The notes: generated from the sequence alone by a model not told the origin. 64,000 nt of DNA from Epiperipatus broadwayi (GCA_028023455.1 JAQFVV010006208.1:8356963-8420962); one strand, 5' to 3'. Shown: positions 1 to 10,795, numbered from the stretch's first letter. Numbers and translations: made by a program.

Positions 1-2090
1 TAGAACCAAAAAACTTAGAAGCTTTACTCTGAACAGACAGACACATATGCTACCATCACAGCAGACATTCATTCTTGTGAATTAGAGTTATGTACAGTAA
101 CAATGAGAGCAAAGGCTTTCTTTCACTAACAATAGCTTAATAGCTAAGAAGCATAAGTATCAAGTAATGATTTTTACTTCAAGATATCTATTGCAAAATG
201 ACTGTGTTCAAGTGCATATATATATATATGCATACACCATTGTACCCATGTCTCTAGTCAATTCTATTTTCTTGGTAGACATGATCATGCGTAATCAAAA
301 TAAAACATTACTAAAATCGAATTTAACAATATCTAGATGAACATCAATCTGGCATACCCGTACTCCCAGGGAGTATGGGAAACTTGTTCAAGAGGTATGG
401 TGAATAGCAGGTAAATAAGTTTATTTATGTTATTAATATATTTCAAAAATAGTTATCAACATTTTTAGGCTGTTCCATGTTAGTATTGTCTGTCAGCTAG
501 ACCAGCAGCATTTCAAGTCTCTTTTCGACACGGTCACAATGAAGTTGCATAGACTTTTTCTTATTGCAGAGTCCGATAACTTGAAATGCCCGATTAAGAT
601 TCGACATAGCTAGTGAAATTGCCAGATTGGTGCTCCCTTGAGATTCACTTCTGTGGCATCTACACTTCCTGTGCATGCGCCTGATGTATCACATGATATA
701 CTCTTCAACTACTTATTTCTTATTATAAAGAGTAAGGGGTACTAGATAATTTACTAAAAGCCAAAGAGGTATGGGGACGAAAATGGTTGGTAATTCATAT
801 ACTAGATAATAGTAACAACCAATCGTCACATTAGATTTCTGACTATGGATAATTGCCCACACTATAATTATCCACAAAATACATTTTTAATTCTATTATA
901 TTGCTCAAATAAATGGCTTAAAATTTCCCACCATCCTAACTTTTTAAATCTAAGTGCATTTTCTTGTTAACATATATAGATCTGACATTAAGTTAATAAC
1001 TAAAGTACTATTTACTAACATTATTTAGTTATGAAATAACTGAAGGCTCTTTTGACTATTTGACAAAATTGATGATATATAGTTAGATCATTTTCTGCTA
1101 TTGACAAAAAAAGATATATTTACAACATGATTTTAAAATAATATATGACATGTCTATGTTATTTATAGAAAAAATAAAATCTGGTTATTAAAATCATGCT
1201 CTATTTAGGAAAAAAACAATTAAAAATTATTACCGAAGATAACTAATTTTTTGTTGTTGTTGAAAAATACACGACCTTTTATCAAAATAGCATTATTTTC
1301 AATCACAATCTAAGAATAACTTAATAGACCTTCTCCCACAACTACCACGCACACACACACATCGATAGGATGATTTGTTAATGCTAGATATAAAGTGTAC
1401 GATGGTAGTACTCAGTTAACAGTATAAGTCTGTTTTATCACGCGACCAAAAATGGACTGCAAAATAAAGTTGGTAATATTACATAATCTTAAGTTACTTC
1501 AATTAGCTTTTGCGAACAGTGAATCAAACAAAATAGATATAAACTTAACTGGATGCTTGCAAATGACTTTCTATTCACTGATAGTATTGTTGATAGATGT
1601 ATAAAGCCAGCTACGTTATAGAAAATGTAAATATCAAAAAAACAAAAATTGTATATACAGAATTCATTATTAAAATTTTAAATTCAGATTTAAAGAATAT
1701 TACATTTTCTGTCAAATTCTTAAAAGCTGTCAAAGAGAATTTAAAAAGAAGTCAGCGCTAAACAAATCTGAGAGGCACACCTAAGTCCCTCTTCGTAAAC
1801 AAATAAACTGATTGCATTTCTTAACAAACGGGGGGAGGGGGTCCACGTTCAGTAAAGGTAAAAAACAGTCGTGCACAGAATATAAATTATCATTTTTAAT
1901 GAAATAAAAATATAATAATTAAATAAATAAAAGTAAAATCACAATAAACAAACAAAGAATGGAGAATCAGAGACATTTCATAAATTATTTAATTTAAAAA
2001 ATACAATGGAAGTGATGGGGAGGAAAGCAGCAACAGAAAGCAATAACAACAAGTATCATATTTGGATAACCTATAGAGTTGAGTTTATAT
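1..2090. other. Unassigned A+T-rich DNA
   Basis: I see no gene or recognisable repeat. Two small items stand out: an imperfect 10-bp hairpin around 356-378 (arms CCCGTACTCC and GGAGTATGGG) and a short (CA)n run near 1348-1360. Stops are frequent in all frames. Confidence 0.5.
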
Positions 2091-2094
2091 TTTT

Positions 2095-2886
2095 GAATTT
2101 CTTGAAATGAATAACAACAACAAAAAAAGCAGTCTAATCGATAATGTAAAAAAGTGATGATAAATTAAAGAAATAATGTGTATATCAAGTTTATTTTATA
2201 ATACAGAATCCTCATACATTGTGTTAGTCTTGAAAATGATTTCCCATATGACTCACAATTGAGTGGTGTAGAACGAGAGGGAAACGTTACTTGATTCACA
2301 AACAAAAATATCACAGATTCGAACCTCCTAAATAAAACTCCAATGCAAAATGCAGGAGTAATTTGATGATCCTTTTTAATATTATTAGGTATCATCATCG
2401 TCGTCAATCATCAATCCACTGCATGATTAAGGTCTCTACAAGTTCAATCCATCTTCTCCAATCTTTAGCTTCTCTTTTCCACATCACCCTTGAATTTCTT
2501 GAAATGAATAACAACAACAAAAAAAGCAGCCTAATAGATAATGTAAAAAAGTGATGATAAATTAAAGAAATAATGTGTATATCAAGTTATTTTATAATAC
2601 AGAATCCTCATACCTTGTGTTAGTCTTGAAAATGATTTCCCATATGACTCACAATTGAGTGGTGTAGAACGAGAGGGAAACGTTACTTGATTCACAAACA
2701 AAAATATCACAGATTCGAACCTCCTAAATAAAACTCCAATGCAAAATGCAGGAGTAATTTGATGATCATTTTTAATATTATTAGGTATCATCATCGTCGT
2801 CAATCATCAATCCACTGCATGATTAAGGTCTCTACAAGTTCAATCCATCTTCTCCAATCTTTAGCTTCTCTTTTCCACATCACCCT
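2095..2886. repeat. Direct tandem duplication, about 397-bp unit x2
   Basis: The unit beginning GAATTTCTTGAAATGAATAA at 2095 starts again at about 2492, and the two copies stay aligned at a 396-397 bp offset with few differences. The second half of each unit is the antisense 3' end of an RTE element (CATCATCGTCGTCAATC onward). The duplication therefore postdates that RTE insertion and truncates its first copy at about 2490. The near-identical short reading frames in the two units are by-products of the duplication and not a gene pair. Confidence 0.85.
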
Positions 2887-3030
2887 TGCACACTTTCTTA
2901 TTCCATCCATCTCACATGGGGTCTCTTTCTGAGTCTTTTACAATTTCTTGGAATCCAATTTAAGATTTCAATTGTCCATCTATTATCATCACTTCTAGCA
3001 ATAGGCTCAGCCCAATTATTTCAATACATT
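2787..3030 (-). mobile_element. RTE-type LINE, 5'-truncated 3' end
   Basis: On the minus strand the decayed reading frame gives the C-terminal tail of an RTE-clade endonuclease/reverse transcriptase: pieces matching RRDDNRWTIEILN, IPRDCKRP and RPHVRWMDEIRK can be read with frameshifts. The 3' end carries the (GATGAT)n-like tail typical of RTE elements, seen here as CATCATCGTCGTC on the plus strand. The copy is non-functional. The same tail appears at seven or more other places in the window, so this is an abundant local family. Confidence 0.75.
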
Positions 3031-3480
3031 TTTAAAAGTAATCAAATGGTTCACTGCTCAAGAATTCATAAGAAGCACTAGAATTGAAGAGTATCCGTGG
3101 ACCTTGAACTTCAGACTGCCACTCTGTCACTGTTCCAAACTATGTAGGACATTTTTTTGCAATCACTTAATTACTTCTAAACTTGCTCAAATGTAAAGGC
3201 AGAAATGATCACAAGTAAATGAAATGTAGATATCACCTGATATTGGAAAATACTATACCCTTATCTGAGACTGACATTAGAATTTACAATAAAAAATAAT
3301 CGATCAGCCGAAAGTAACGATTACATTTAAGTGAAAAATATAGTGCAAATAATTTAAATGTTTGTTAAATCTATCCAGATAAGATAAACGTTCAGCTGCT
3401 GGATATAAATACATTAGAAAACAAACATTTTAATATCATCTTATACCAGATTGTGTAACCTGTACAGCAACAACAAAAAA
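3031..3480. other. Unassigned DNA between RTE end and family F
   Basis: Nothing recognisable. The sequence holds only short frames with frequent stops and no inverted repeat long enough to notice by eye. Confidence 0.4.
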
Positions 3481-3487
3481 CATACAA

Positions 3488-3900
3488 TGAGATATTATTT
3501 TATATAGTGCTATGTTTTTATACTGGAATAGTAATATTAGCGATTAAGCCAATGCACATGTGCTTTAAAGATAAATTATAAATGAATACCCTCACTTTTC
3601 CAGACACGAGATATAGTTTTTTAGAAAAGATGGAATGAATTCACCCATCCTTTCGACCCAAACATTTATGTATGGGCAAATCTTAAGCATATGGAAATGA
3701 GAGCATGAAGATGTTAAGCAATCACTTTAAATTACATTTATTATGCTTGAACGAATGATGCCTGCAAAATCTTTACAATTTATGATATGTCATAGAAATT
3801 TTTGGTAATTTGTGTATATGAGAATCTTGAAACACATTACCAACTCCATGATCAGTTATTTGGAAATTAATAAAAAAAAATTACATTCTTCATTTCGATA
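3488..3900 (+). repeat. Family F element, single arm
   Basis: This matches one arm of the large palindrome at 50373-50830: shared blocks include TTTTATATAG.GCTATG, the CACATG..CTTT block and a closing segment with GAATGATGCCTGCAAAATCTT. It contains the family F block: a degenerate hairpin, then GGCAAATCTTAAGCAT, then ATGAGAGCATGAAGAT. No coding capacity and no hammerhead core (CTGANGA plus GAAA) is present. Its function is unknown. Confidence 0.55.
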
Positions 3901-4315
3901 AAGAAAGTGTGAAAATGCTTTTAATATTAATTATCGGGGAGGGAAGATGAGTGGAAAACAACATGCACATGATAGGTTAAATCCCTGATTTCAGCACGGT
4001 GAGCAATGGCTGGTTTAAATAAGAATAATCTCTATGTATAAATGGTACACTTCGCTTTTTAAACTAATGTTCATGGTGAGTGCATGGAAATTCATGAAAA
4101 GTGCATGACCGGAGGTTTACTCCCTTCTCTATTTATAAATAGTCAGTGCTATATAAATAAATAGACCATTTACAACTTTTTTTTTCTTTTTTTAAATTAA
4201 TGCACAGAGATTAACTAAATATTATATTTTTTTAAAATTTCATAATTTGTTTTTATTACTATTATTTTTTACTTTAAAACTTGAACTTACATATTGAAAT
4301 CTTTATGCTTTTAAA
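3901..4315. other. Unassigned DNA, T-rich in the second half
   Basis: No gene. From about 4177 there is a run of T-rich low-complexity sequence (TTTTTTTTTCTTTTTTTAAA) leading into the family A cluster. Confidence 0.4.
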
Positions 4316-4467
4316 TAAATAGATGTATAAAATATCAGGCACTCTTCACAAACCTGGGAGCTTAATTGTAAATATAGAGATTTGAACTCAGATTTTCAAG
4401 CACCCTTCAGCTATCCACATTATCTCATACAACTGATACACATGGCCACACATATGTAGTAAAGATA

Positions 4468-4527
4468 AATAATCACCAATATATGTATTTCATGCTAAAC
4501 CAGCACTCATCAGTTGGTCCAAATTAT
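4468..4527 (-). ncRNA. Hammerhead ribozyme, type I, family A
   Basis: Read on the minus strand: stem I inner CCAA, core CTGATGA, stem II GTGCT / AGCAT (five pairs, one G-U) with a GGTTT loop, GAAA, a short self-complementary stem III ending in U-A (cleavage site), then TTGG closing stem I. An outer stem I of five pairs (ATAAT / ATTAT) lies beyond an internal loop. All invariant hammerhead core positions are present. Confidence 0.8.
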
Positions 4528-4941
4528 CATCTCCCACATACATATAATCAGTGCTCGGTTTATATTAAGATAGCAAATATTCATACTTTAATGGACAGGC
4601 TTCAATCTACTCCAACCTCCAACTTTTCAGCCATGCATATAATTGAAAATCAGATGATGAAAACCCAAATCCTAAGTGAATCCCAATATTGCCATACCCA
4701 TGTTGACCTCAAGTCACTCTGACCCCTCATTTATAGAACCTTATCCATTTAAATACATAAAAGAGGGATGGGCAGGATACAAGCTTGATGTGTAAATATT
4801 TGAAAACCAGGCACTCTTCACAAACTTGGGAGTTTAATTCTAAGTGTAGGGATTTGAATTCAGATTTTTCAAGCACCCTTCAGCTATCCACACTATCTCA
4901 TACAACTGATACACATGACCACACACATGTAGTAAAGATAA

Positions 4942-5000
4942 ATAATCACCAATATACATATTTCATGCTAAACCAGCACTCATCAGTTGGTCCAGATTAT
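4942..5000 (-). ncRNA. Hammerhead ribozyme, type I, family A
   Basis: Second copy in the tandem pair, with the same core (CTGATGA, GTGCT/AGCAT stem II, GAAA) and CCAA/TTGG inner stem I. Stem III reads ATATGTAT and is partly self-complementary. The core is intact. Confidence 0.8.
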
Positions 5001-5165
5001 CATCTCCCACACATATATATATAATCAGTGCTCAGTGAAGTTTTAGCATGAAATATATATATATTGGTGATTATTTATATTTACTACATTGTGTGGTCAT
5101 GTGTATCAGGTGTATGAGATAGTGTGGATAGCTGAAGGGTGCTTGAAAATCTGAGTTGAGATTTA

Positions 5166-5739
5166 TAATATAGTAAAACATTAATATTCATTGACTGCAT
5201 ACATGCATTATCTTCAATATATATTCAAAACTACATACTGCAGTTTTATAGGCTATGCTACCTCATGATTACTATTAACTTTAATTCTATGAAAATTTGG
5301 ATTATACTGATCTCAAAATTAATTTCAAGTGCATTTTCTAGATCCAATTAAGCAATATGACTACATCTTCCCTGTATCACCACTTTGATCTACATTAAGG
5401 AGACTTCAAATATTTTTTTTATTCAATTCCCCAAGCCCTTTATTCTCCATGTAAAAATATTCTCTGATTAAAGGCAATTTGAGATAACTGGACAATAAGA
5501 TGCTATAGTAAGTAAAAACTTATGATCCTCAACTGTCACAATTTTCTGTATATCACTTTCTTAACACAATTTATTTTGGCATCTCTATTAGAGATATCTC
5601 TTGCAGTTTAGCATATTAAAAAGGATGACCCAATAATGAAAGGATAATAAATCTATCTGGTAATAGTTGATTAGACACCCATGCTGCTTGATGGCATTGT
5701 TGCTACCCAAAAACTATAAAAGACGATCATTCCCGGGCC
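5166..5739. other. Unassigned DNA
   Basis: No gene or repeat recognised. Frames are short and codon use shows no pattern. Confidence 0.4.
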
Positions 5740-6300
5740 ATACTTTTTTTGGGTTTTTCTTTCTTTTTTCTTATATAAAAAAATAAAACACAGAATTTGT
5801 ATTTCTTAAAGGTCTTTTTTTATTAACATCAGCAAATTTTCAACTTCTTACGGTTGTTTTTTGTTTTTTTTTTGGTTTCTTTTTCTTTTAATAAAAAATC
5901 AATTAATCTCAAAATTAATACTCTTTTTTTATTACCATCAAAAAATGTTTTTTTTTTTGGATTATTTTTTTTAAAAAATCAATAAATGTAAAACTTATTC
6001 GTTTTTCTTTGGGGGGGGGGGTCACTTTTTTTTTTAAAAATAACATAAACAAATTTAAAACTTATTATGCTTTTAATTTTTGTACAACTTTTTTTTTTAT
6101 TCTTAAAACAACATCAACAACTTTAAAACTTAATACACTTTTTTTTTGGTTCCATATTTTTTTAAATAACAGCAACAAATTTAAAACTTATTAGGCTATT
6201 TTTTTTTTGTTTCCACTTTTTTAAAAAAAAAAATATCAACAAATTTAAATCTCATTACACTTTCTCTTATTGCTATAAAAATCAACAAATTAAAAAACCA
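5740..6300. repeat. T-rich degenerate minisatellite, period about 58-75 bp
   Basis: The phrase AAATTTAAAACTTATTA, with variants, recurs near 5909, 5984, 6051, 6119, 6177 and 6241. Each is followed by a run of T and a short G/T or TTCCA interlude, and one unit contains an 11-base G run near 6011. The frame at 6009-6194 is an artefact of the repeat. The poly-T tracts may make assembly unreliable here. Confidence 0.7.
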
Positions 6301-7439
6301 GCTGTTCGCGGCTCCAGTAATATATCAGATGTATATCTTGAACAAATGGTAGTCTGGACCCATCAAACCAAGTAAGCTTCCGTTGTTGGTAAATGAAAGA
6401 ATCGTACAATGTCTGGGTTTTCCTGAGCCATCTTGTTGGTCTCGTTGAGGTTATCGAGAATACGTTATTTGACGCATTACCTACTTCAAAGTATGTTCAC
6501 ACATACCCTTTGACAAGGTTTTTCACCTTAAAACTTGACTACAGAAGTGTGTAAACCTTCCAATAATTATTGGCTAGTCAAATTGTATGATTTCAATAAA
6601 AAAATGTAAAAAATATTTTTAAAATTAACAATTTTTATATAATTGAAAGACACACACCTCATACAACACCATAAACAAGTGTAAATAAAGTGTGCGAATT
6701 CCCAGAAATAATTTACTGCAATGATGATAACATGGCCTGCAATGTGTAGTACAACAAAACTGTTGTATTACATGTAACACATGTCCGTGAAAAGACGGTC
6801 AGCCGCGTATTATCAACGGTGTTTTTTATGTGTTTTAGCACATAAATCACACCATCAAGTGGCATGGGTATCTAATCAGCAAATACTGAAAACCCATTTT
6901 GTGATAAATGTGGATGAAAACTTTAATTTGAAAATTCCATTGTCATTTATTTTTTTGTAAATAATGTAATAAGCTAAGAAAATGATCGCTGTTTATATAT
7001 ATGTAGTCACATTATGACGCGATCTTGTTTAAAATTGTATATCATGATAATAAATAAATATATACAACTGAGCTGTGGGCTTGAGTAATTGTAACTTAAT
7101 ATTTTTAATAGTCTAAAATATATATCTATCTATAAAAACTCCCAGTGTTCGAATCATTTAATTATTTTCATTTTTTTGTTATTTATAAGTTAAGTTAAAC
7201 AAGAGGGGGGCACTCAAGATCTCAGTGAACCATCATCATCATCCTGAATCTTATGCTCTGAGGTTTGGCTCCAGGATGGTAAAACTAAGAATGTATGATA
7301 TGATTTTTGGGAAATATTGTTAATTATGTTTTAGATGTGGAATAATGGGTAAACAGGGCAGAATCCACAATGTACCTGACCTGTGTATCTGATACATGGT
7401 TGGGTTCAAGGTACTTTACCCTTGTTCTAGGTCTTGTTG
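6301..7439. other. Unassigned DNA
   Basis: No protein similarity recognised. The T-rich repeat stops sharply at about 6300. The next 1.1 kb is of mixed composition, with (AT)n-like stretches near 7000-7130 and no long inverted repeats seen by eye. Confidence 0.4.
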
Positions 7440-8010
7440 GATAAACATACATTTTTCAACCAGTACAATATTTTCCAATACATGACAATATTTCTGTAAG
7501 GCAATTTTCACTAGACCATTCCCTCACAAAGTAGGGACTGGTGTAATCATAAAACTATGACCAGAGAACAACATGTGAAAAGGATGTATGATCTCCAAGA
7601 TGTGTATTTCATGCTGAACCAGCACTCATCAGTTGGCCCAGATTACAATCTCTTACACATATCTTAATCATAGTTCAGGTTATATATATAGAGAATTACT
7701 ACAGTTTAATTGAGGTGTCAAATTTACTGCCCTCGCAACTCCGGCACAAACCATTCACTGGAAGTATATTACTAATTTTTATTAATCTTTCATTAGACCA
7801 GAAATATCTGGAGTGTAATTTTCACTGCATCACTATCACACAAGGTAGGGGTTGATTTCTATCAGCTTTTAACACCATATGGAAAGATATAATTGACCAA
7901 AGATGTGAAAAGGATGTAGGATCCCCAAGATACATATTTTGTGAAAGTGGTGTAGTAAAAATCACACTATAGAAATATCATTCGAGGTCTGTATAGTTTT
8001 CAAAATTTTT
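7440..8010. repeat. Family B retrozyme-like repeat, minus-strand tandem with inverted junction
   Basis: From about 7497 to 7938 two minus-strand monomers follow each other. Both contain ACTAGACCA/GAATATC-type, CACACAAGGTAGGG and GGATGTANGATC segments, homologous to the array at 47920-49180. At about 7938 the orientation flips: the following GTGAAAGTGGTGTAGTAAAAA matches the plus-strand monomer. The second ribozyme is cut off at the flip. This is a third example of head-to-head joining of a hammerhead monomer. Confidence 0.65.
7588..7646 (-). ncRNA. Hammerhead ribozyme, type I, family B
   Basis: Minus strand: CCAA, CTGATGA, GTGCT-GGTTC-AGCAT, GAAA, short stem III ending U-C, TTGG, with an outer GATC-like stem. 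The core is intact, with a U-C cleavage dinucleotide. Confidence 0.75.
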
Positions 8011-8129
8011 CAGTTATATTCATTATTCATATGTTGTGCGCATAGCAACAACATCTAAAACATATGATATTGAAAAAAAGATTGATTTCTGAAGACATGG
8101 GCCAAAAAAATGAAGAAAAAATAACAGAT

Positions 8130-8315
8130 CAGTGTCTCTGAACCTTCCAAATGCTATGACCCTTTAATACAGTTCCTTATGTTGTGGTAACCCTCAACCT
8201 TTAATTTTGCTACTTTTATAAATCAAAAATGTGTTTTCCAATGGTCTTAGGTGACCCCTGTGAAAGGGTTGTTCGATCCTCAAAGGGGTCACCACCCACA
8301 GGCTGAGAACCACTT
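8130..8315. mobile_element. SPIN/URR1-like hAT MITE (non-autonomous DNA transposon)
   Basis: The element runs from CAGTGTCTCTGAACC to GGCTGAGAACCACTT, so its termini are imperfect inverted repeats of the hAT type (CAGTGGTTCTCAACC consensus). Internal phrases GACCCTTTAATACAGTTCC, GTTGTGGTAACCC, GTCTTAGGTGACCCCTGTG and AAAGGGGTCACCACCCACAG match, from memory, the rodent URR1 and SPIN family of hAT-Charlie MITEs. The internal part is shortened relative to the roughly 220-bp form I recall. I could not confirm an 8-bp target duplication. It encodes no protein, and a transposase source would have to be elsewhere. Confidence 0.78.
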
Positions 8316-8493
8316 AATTAAAGCATTCATTTTGATACCTTATTCAGATCAAAATCATTAAATGTTTAATTCCTCTACTAATACTCATAATCATTTGCAT
8401 GGGTTTTCCTACTCATGAATTCTATTTTAATATTATAAGAAGCAGAAAGGAAGAGTGTAAAGTTACAAAATTCATTTCATGTTATTAAGTAAA

Positions 8494-8913
8494 CAAGGCA
8501 AAACTCTCCATATAGTAATGCCACCCTGTGCCAACCAGAGTAATCAATAGATGCCAGAAGGCTTGTGCATAAAATACCTATCTAATGCCTACTCATCCAA
8601 TATCCCCAGACTAGTTTCTGGTTTGTGGCCTTTGTCAGTGAGGAGCTTTGGATCTGAGAGTACTGCACCTAGATCTTAGCATCAAATTCAACCCTCCAAA
8701 GATCTAGATGCAGTGCTCTCAGATCCAAAGCTTCTCACTGGCGAAGGCCACAAGCCAGAAATTAGTCTGGGGATATTGGATGAGTAGGCATTAGATAGGG
8801 ATTTTATGCACAAGCCTTCTGGCATCCATTGATTACTCTGGTTGGCATAGGTGGCACTACTGTATGGAGAGTTTGCTTTGTTTATTAACAATTGTGTGCT
8901 AGTATAAGAGATG
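8494..8913. mobile_element. Family C fold-back element with two hammerhead relics
   Basis: A near-complete inverted repeat: arm one (8494-8695) begins AACAAGGCAAAACTCTCCAT and arm two (8696-8913) ends with its complement. Each arm has a ribozyme. Arm one, minus strand 8595-8653, reads CTGACAA instead of CTGATGA. Arm two, plus strand 8723-8781, reads CTGGCGA. Both keep the ATCCAA/TTGGAT outer stem I, the inner CTCA/TGGGG-type stem and the CTAGT or TTAGT stem III. Both are probably inactive. Confidence 0.75.
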
Positions 8914-9220
8914 GTAATCATGTGATGATTATTAATTAAGCTAGCTATAACACACTAATTCATCTCCGATACAGATTAAGAGAGTAACTAAGTTCTTTCA
9001 AAAACAATTTTATATAATCTTTATATAAAAAATATATAAGTAATCAAGGAAAGGAAATGATGTTTATGTAAAAAATGAAGTCATGTCTACAAAGATATTT
9101 TCTGGAAATTTCTTTGTTACAACTTTTTGGGTAAAATAATTATAAATATATTAAATAACATCAATATTACCACATATTCTTTTAAATTCATATAAATAAA
9201 AATACAATTAAAGGCAAATG
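8914..9220. other. Unassigned DNA
   Basis: Nothing recognised in this roughly 300-bp spacer between the C and B2 elements. Confidence 0.4.
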
Positions 9221-9425
9221 ACCCCCAAGATGCATTTCATGCTGAACCAGCACTCATCAGTTGAAAGTTATAAACTATTTAATAGAGTTTTGAAGTGTAT
9301 ATCTGAGCTAGAGATAATCTCTAGTTTAGTAAATGATTAATAAAAGTCATTACTATATTTATCTAAAGTAGATGGTGTCAAAGATGTAGGTTGAGATAAT
9401 TTGATGCTTGTAATTCAAAATGTAA
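9221..9425. repeat. Family B2 fragment: ribozyme (minus) joined to inverted monomer piece
   Basis: 9221-9262 is a minus-strand hammerhead core: CTGATGA, GTGCT/AGCAT, GAAA, TGCATC, TTGG. Its stem I 5' strand is cut after CAA. It is joined directly to sequence with AGAGATAATCTCTAG and AGATGGTGTCAAAG that matches the plus-strand B2 monomer at 45790-45890. The breakpoint at about 9263 is therefore another orientation flip. Confidence 0.6.
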
Positions 9426-9449
9426 TTACCTAAAATACTTTTTCCCTTT

Positions 9450-9690
9450 ACTGCTTTTGATAGAAATAATTTCATATTAAAAAGAAATATGCTTACATAT
9501 ATAAAAATTTTCAATAATATTTAATTATGGATCTGAAACATGGACACTTAATAGATGAGTAACATAGAATCTTCAGGCTGCAAAGTGAAATGTATGGCTG
9601 ACAAAATAAATAAATATCACTGACATGATTAGAAGGATTAATAGACTGAAATAAAGATTATAAAATCACAATGAAAACATGCTAAAGTAA
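9450..9690 (+). mobile_element. RTE LINE remnant
   Basis: The plus strand encodes AFDRNNFILKRN, then a frame-shifted LWI.NMDT piece, matching the connector region after the RT domain seen more completely at 15500 and 21900. It then decays within 200 bp. Not functional. Confidence 0.55.
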
Positions 9691-9894
9691 TGTGAAAGAG
9701 AAATATACTTATCTCATTGTTTATATATAGACATGTGTAAGTGCATATCTATTCTTTGATTTAATGGTATTTTATGAGATTATATTCTATGTAATAATCA
9801 ATGAATTTTACTAGCACAATGTCAGATTGTAATTCTATTTAGAAGGCAATAAACTTTCATCACTAACACCATACATAAATGCCATTTATCCACT

Positions 9895-10010
9895 CTACTT
9901 TGAACACTTTTTAGCAAAAGCCTTTTATTGTACATATATACATATAGTCTTATATTTCGACTGTCCTGCAGTCTTCTTCAGAGCCACTTTAATTTTTTTA
10001 AAAGTACATA
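9895..10010 (-). repeat. Family E hammerhead-like element
   Basis: Minus strand: CTGAAGA, an extra A, GACTG-CAGGA-CAGTC (five perfect pairs), GAAA. Position 7 of the hammerhead core tolerates any base, so CTGAAGA is allowed, but the extra A before stem II is unusual. It is flanked by a block starting ATTTATCCACTCTACTTTGA that also flanks the family E array at 28140-29030. Confidence 0.5.
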
Positions 10011-10024
10011 ATATTAAATCAGTG

Positions 10025-10408
10025 ATGTTAAATGTGAAGATACTCTCATTCCAGACATAAAGTAAAGACTTTGAGAAAATAAGAATGACTGTCTTATTTT
10101 CAAACTTACATGCACTTATAAAACCCCATCTTAAGTGTCTTGAAATAAGAGCATGAGTACATTATATAGTTTAACATCTAATATTAGCACAAAGTAAATT
10201 ATATTTTGTAAGTGTTAATAAGATTATCAAAAGAAATGGATTGTAAAGTGAATGATTTAATATACTAATGCTCTCATTTCAAGATCCTTAAGACTGAACT
10301 ATATAAGTACATTTAGGTTTTAAAATAAGACGGTCACTCTTTATTTTCTCAAAATCTTTATCTTGTGGCTGGAACGAGAGTATTCTCACATTTAATATTG
10401 CTGTTCGT
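10025..10408. repeat. Family F palindrome
   Basis: The two arms are inverted copies. The left arm starts TTAAATGTGAAGATACTCTC, and the right arm ends with the complementary GAGAGTATTCTCACATTTAA. Each arm carries the family F hairpin (AATAAGA / TCTTATT) followed by CACTTATA and a segment ending GAGAGCATGAG-like. No hammerhead core and no coding capacity. Confidence 0.65.
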
Positions 10409-10424
10409 ATTAGCAAACTAATTT

Positions 10425-10795
10425 ATATATAATTAAATACAAATATGGCAGTCATTGCACCAACAGTTATCTTACCAATTAGACTAATCTAGAACAATTA
10501 CTCTCCAGCTAGCTTGGCTATCTGGAGGGAAAATCCCGAGCCTTTTTAGGGCCTTTATATTGTTATAATTTAATACAAATACGGCAGTCATTGCACCAAC
10601 ACTTATCTAACCAACTAGACTAATCTAGAACAATTACTCTCCAGCTAGCTTGGCTACCTGAAAGGAAAACCCCGAGCCTTTTTAGGGCATGAAAATTTTT
10701 TTCAAAACTCACTCAACCTGGTCTTGAATCTTAGGTGATGGCCGTGGTAGACAAGTATGTTAACCACTATACATCAAAGCCGTTTTAAAATCTAA
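10425..10795 (-). mobile_element. tRNA-derived SINE with duplicated body
   Basis: On the minus strand a tRNA-like head lies at about 10795-10700, with A-box-like TATAGTGGTTAACATAC and B-box-like AGATTCAAGACC. It is followed by a conserved body with AGGCTCGGGATTTTCC and GCTAGCTGGAGAGTAATTG, present twice in tandem with a 136-bp period (GGCAGTCATTGCACCAAC at 10447 and 10583). The body resembles the conserved central domains of SINE superfamilies, but I cannot name it. The second body copy lacks a head. Confidence 0.65.

Larger units (their letters stand above)
4320..5165. repeat. Family A hammerhead elements: two minus-strand tandem units and a plus-strand stub
   Basis: Two minus-strand copies follow each other with a 472-bp period (ribozyme cores at 4507 and 4979). 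They are followed from about 5035 by a plus-strand copy that has lost its CTGATGA half. Each complete unit, read 5' to 3' on its sense strand, has a leader with ATCATCAGATTTTCA, a GCTATCTTAATATAAACTGAG block, the hammerhead, a GTGTGGTCATGTGTATCAG block, and a tRNA-like segment with an A-box-like TAGCTGAAGGG and a B-box-like GAGTTCAAATC. There is no open reading frame. Head-to-tail plus head-to-head packing is what would be expected from integrated multimers. Confidence 0.75.

Noticed and set aside
2165-2803. Pair of near-identical minus-strand proteins starting MTTMMIPNN
   Set aside because: They arise from the 397-bp tandem duplication and read partly through RTE tail sequence. No evidence of a gene.
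4481-4730. 79-residue frames at 4483 and 4785 sharing a YFMLNQHSSVGP segment, also near 14131 and 34105
   Set aside because: The shared peptide is the translated antisense of the hammerhead core of family A and not a conserved protein.
8494-8913. Family C as a DNA transposon MITE because of its long inverted repeats
   Set aside because: Target duplications vary from 10 to 15 bp and the arms contain ribozymes, which fits retro-insertion of inverted dimers better than cut-and-paste.
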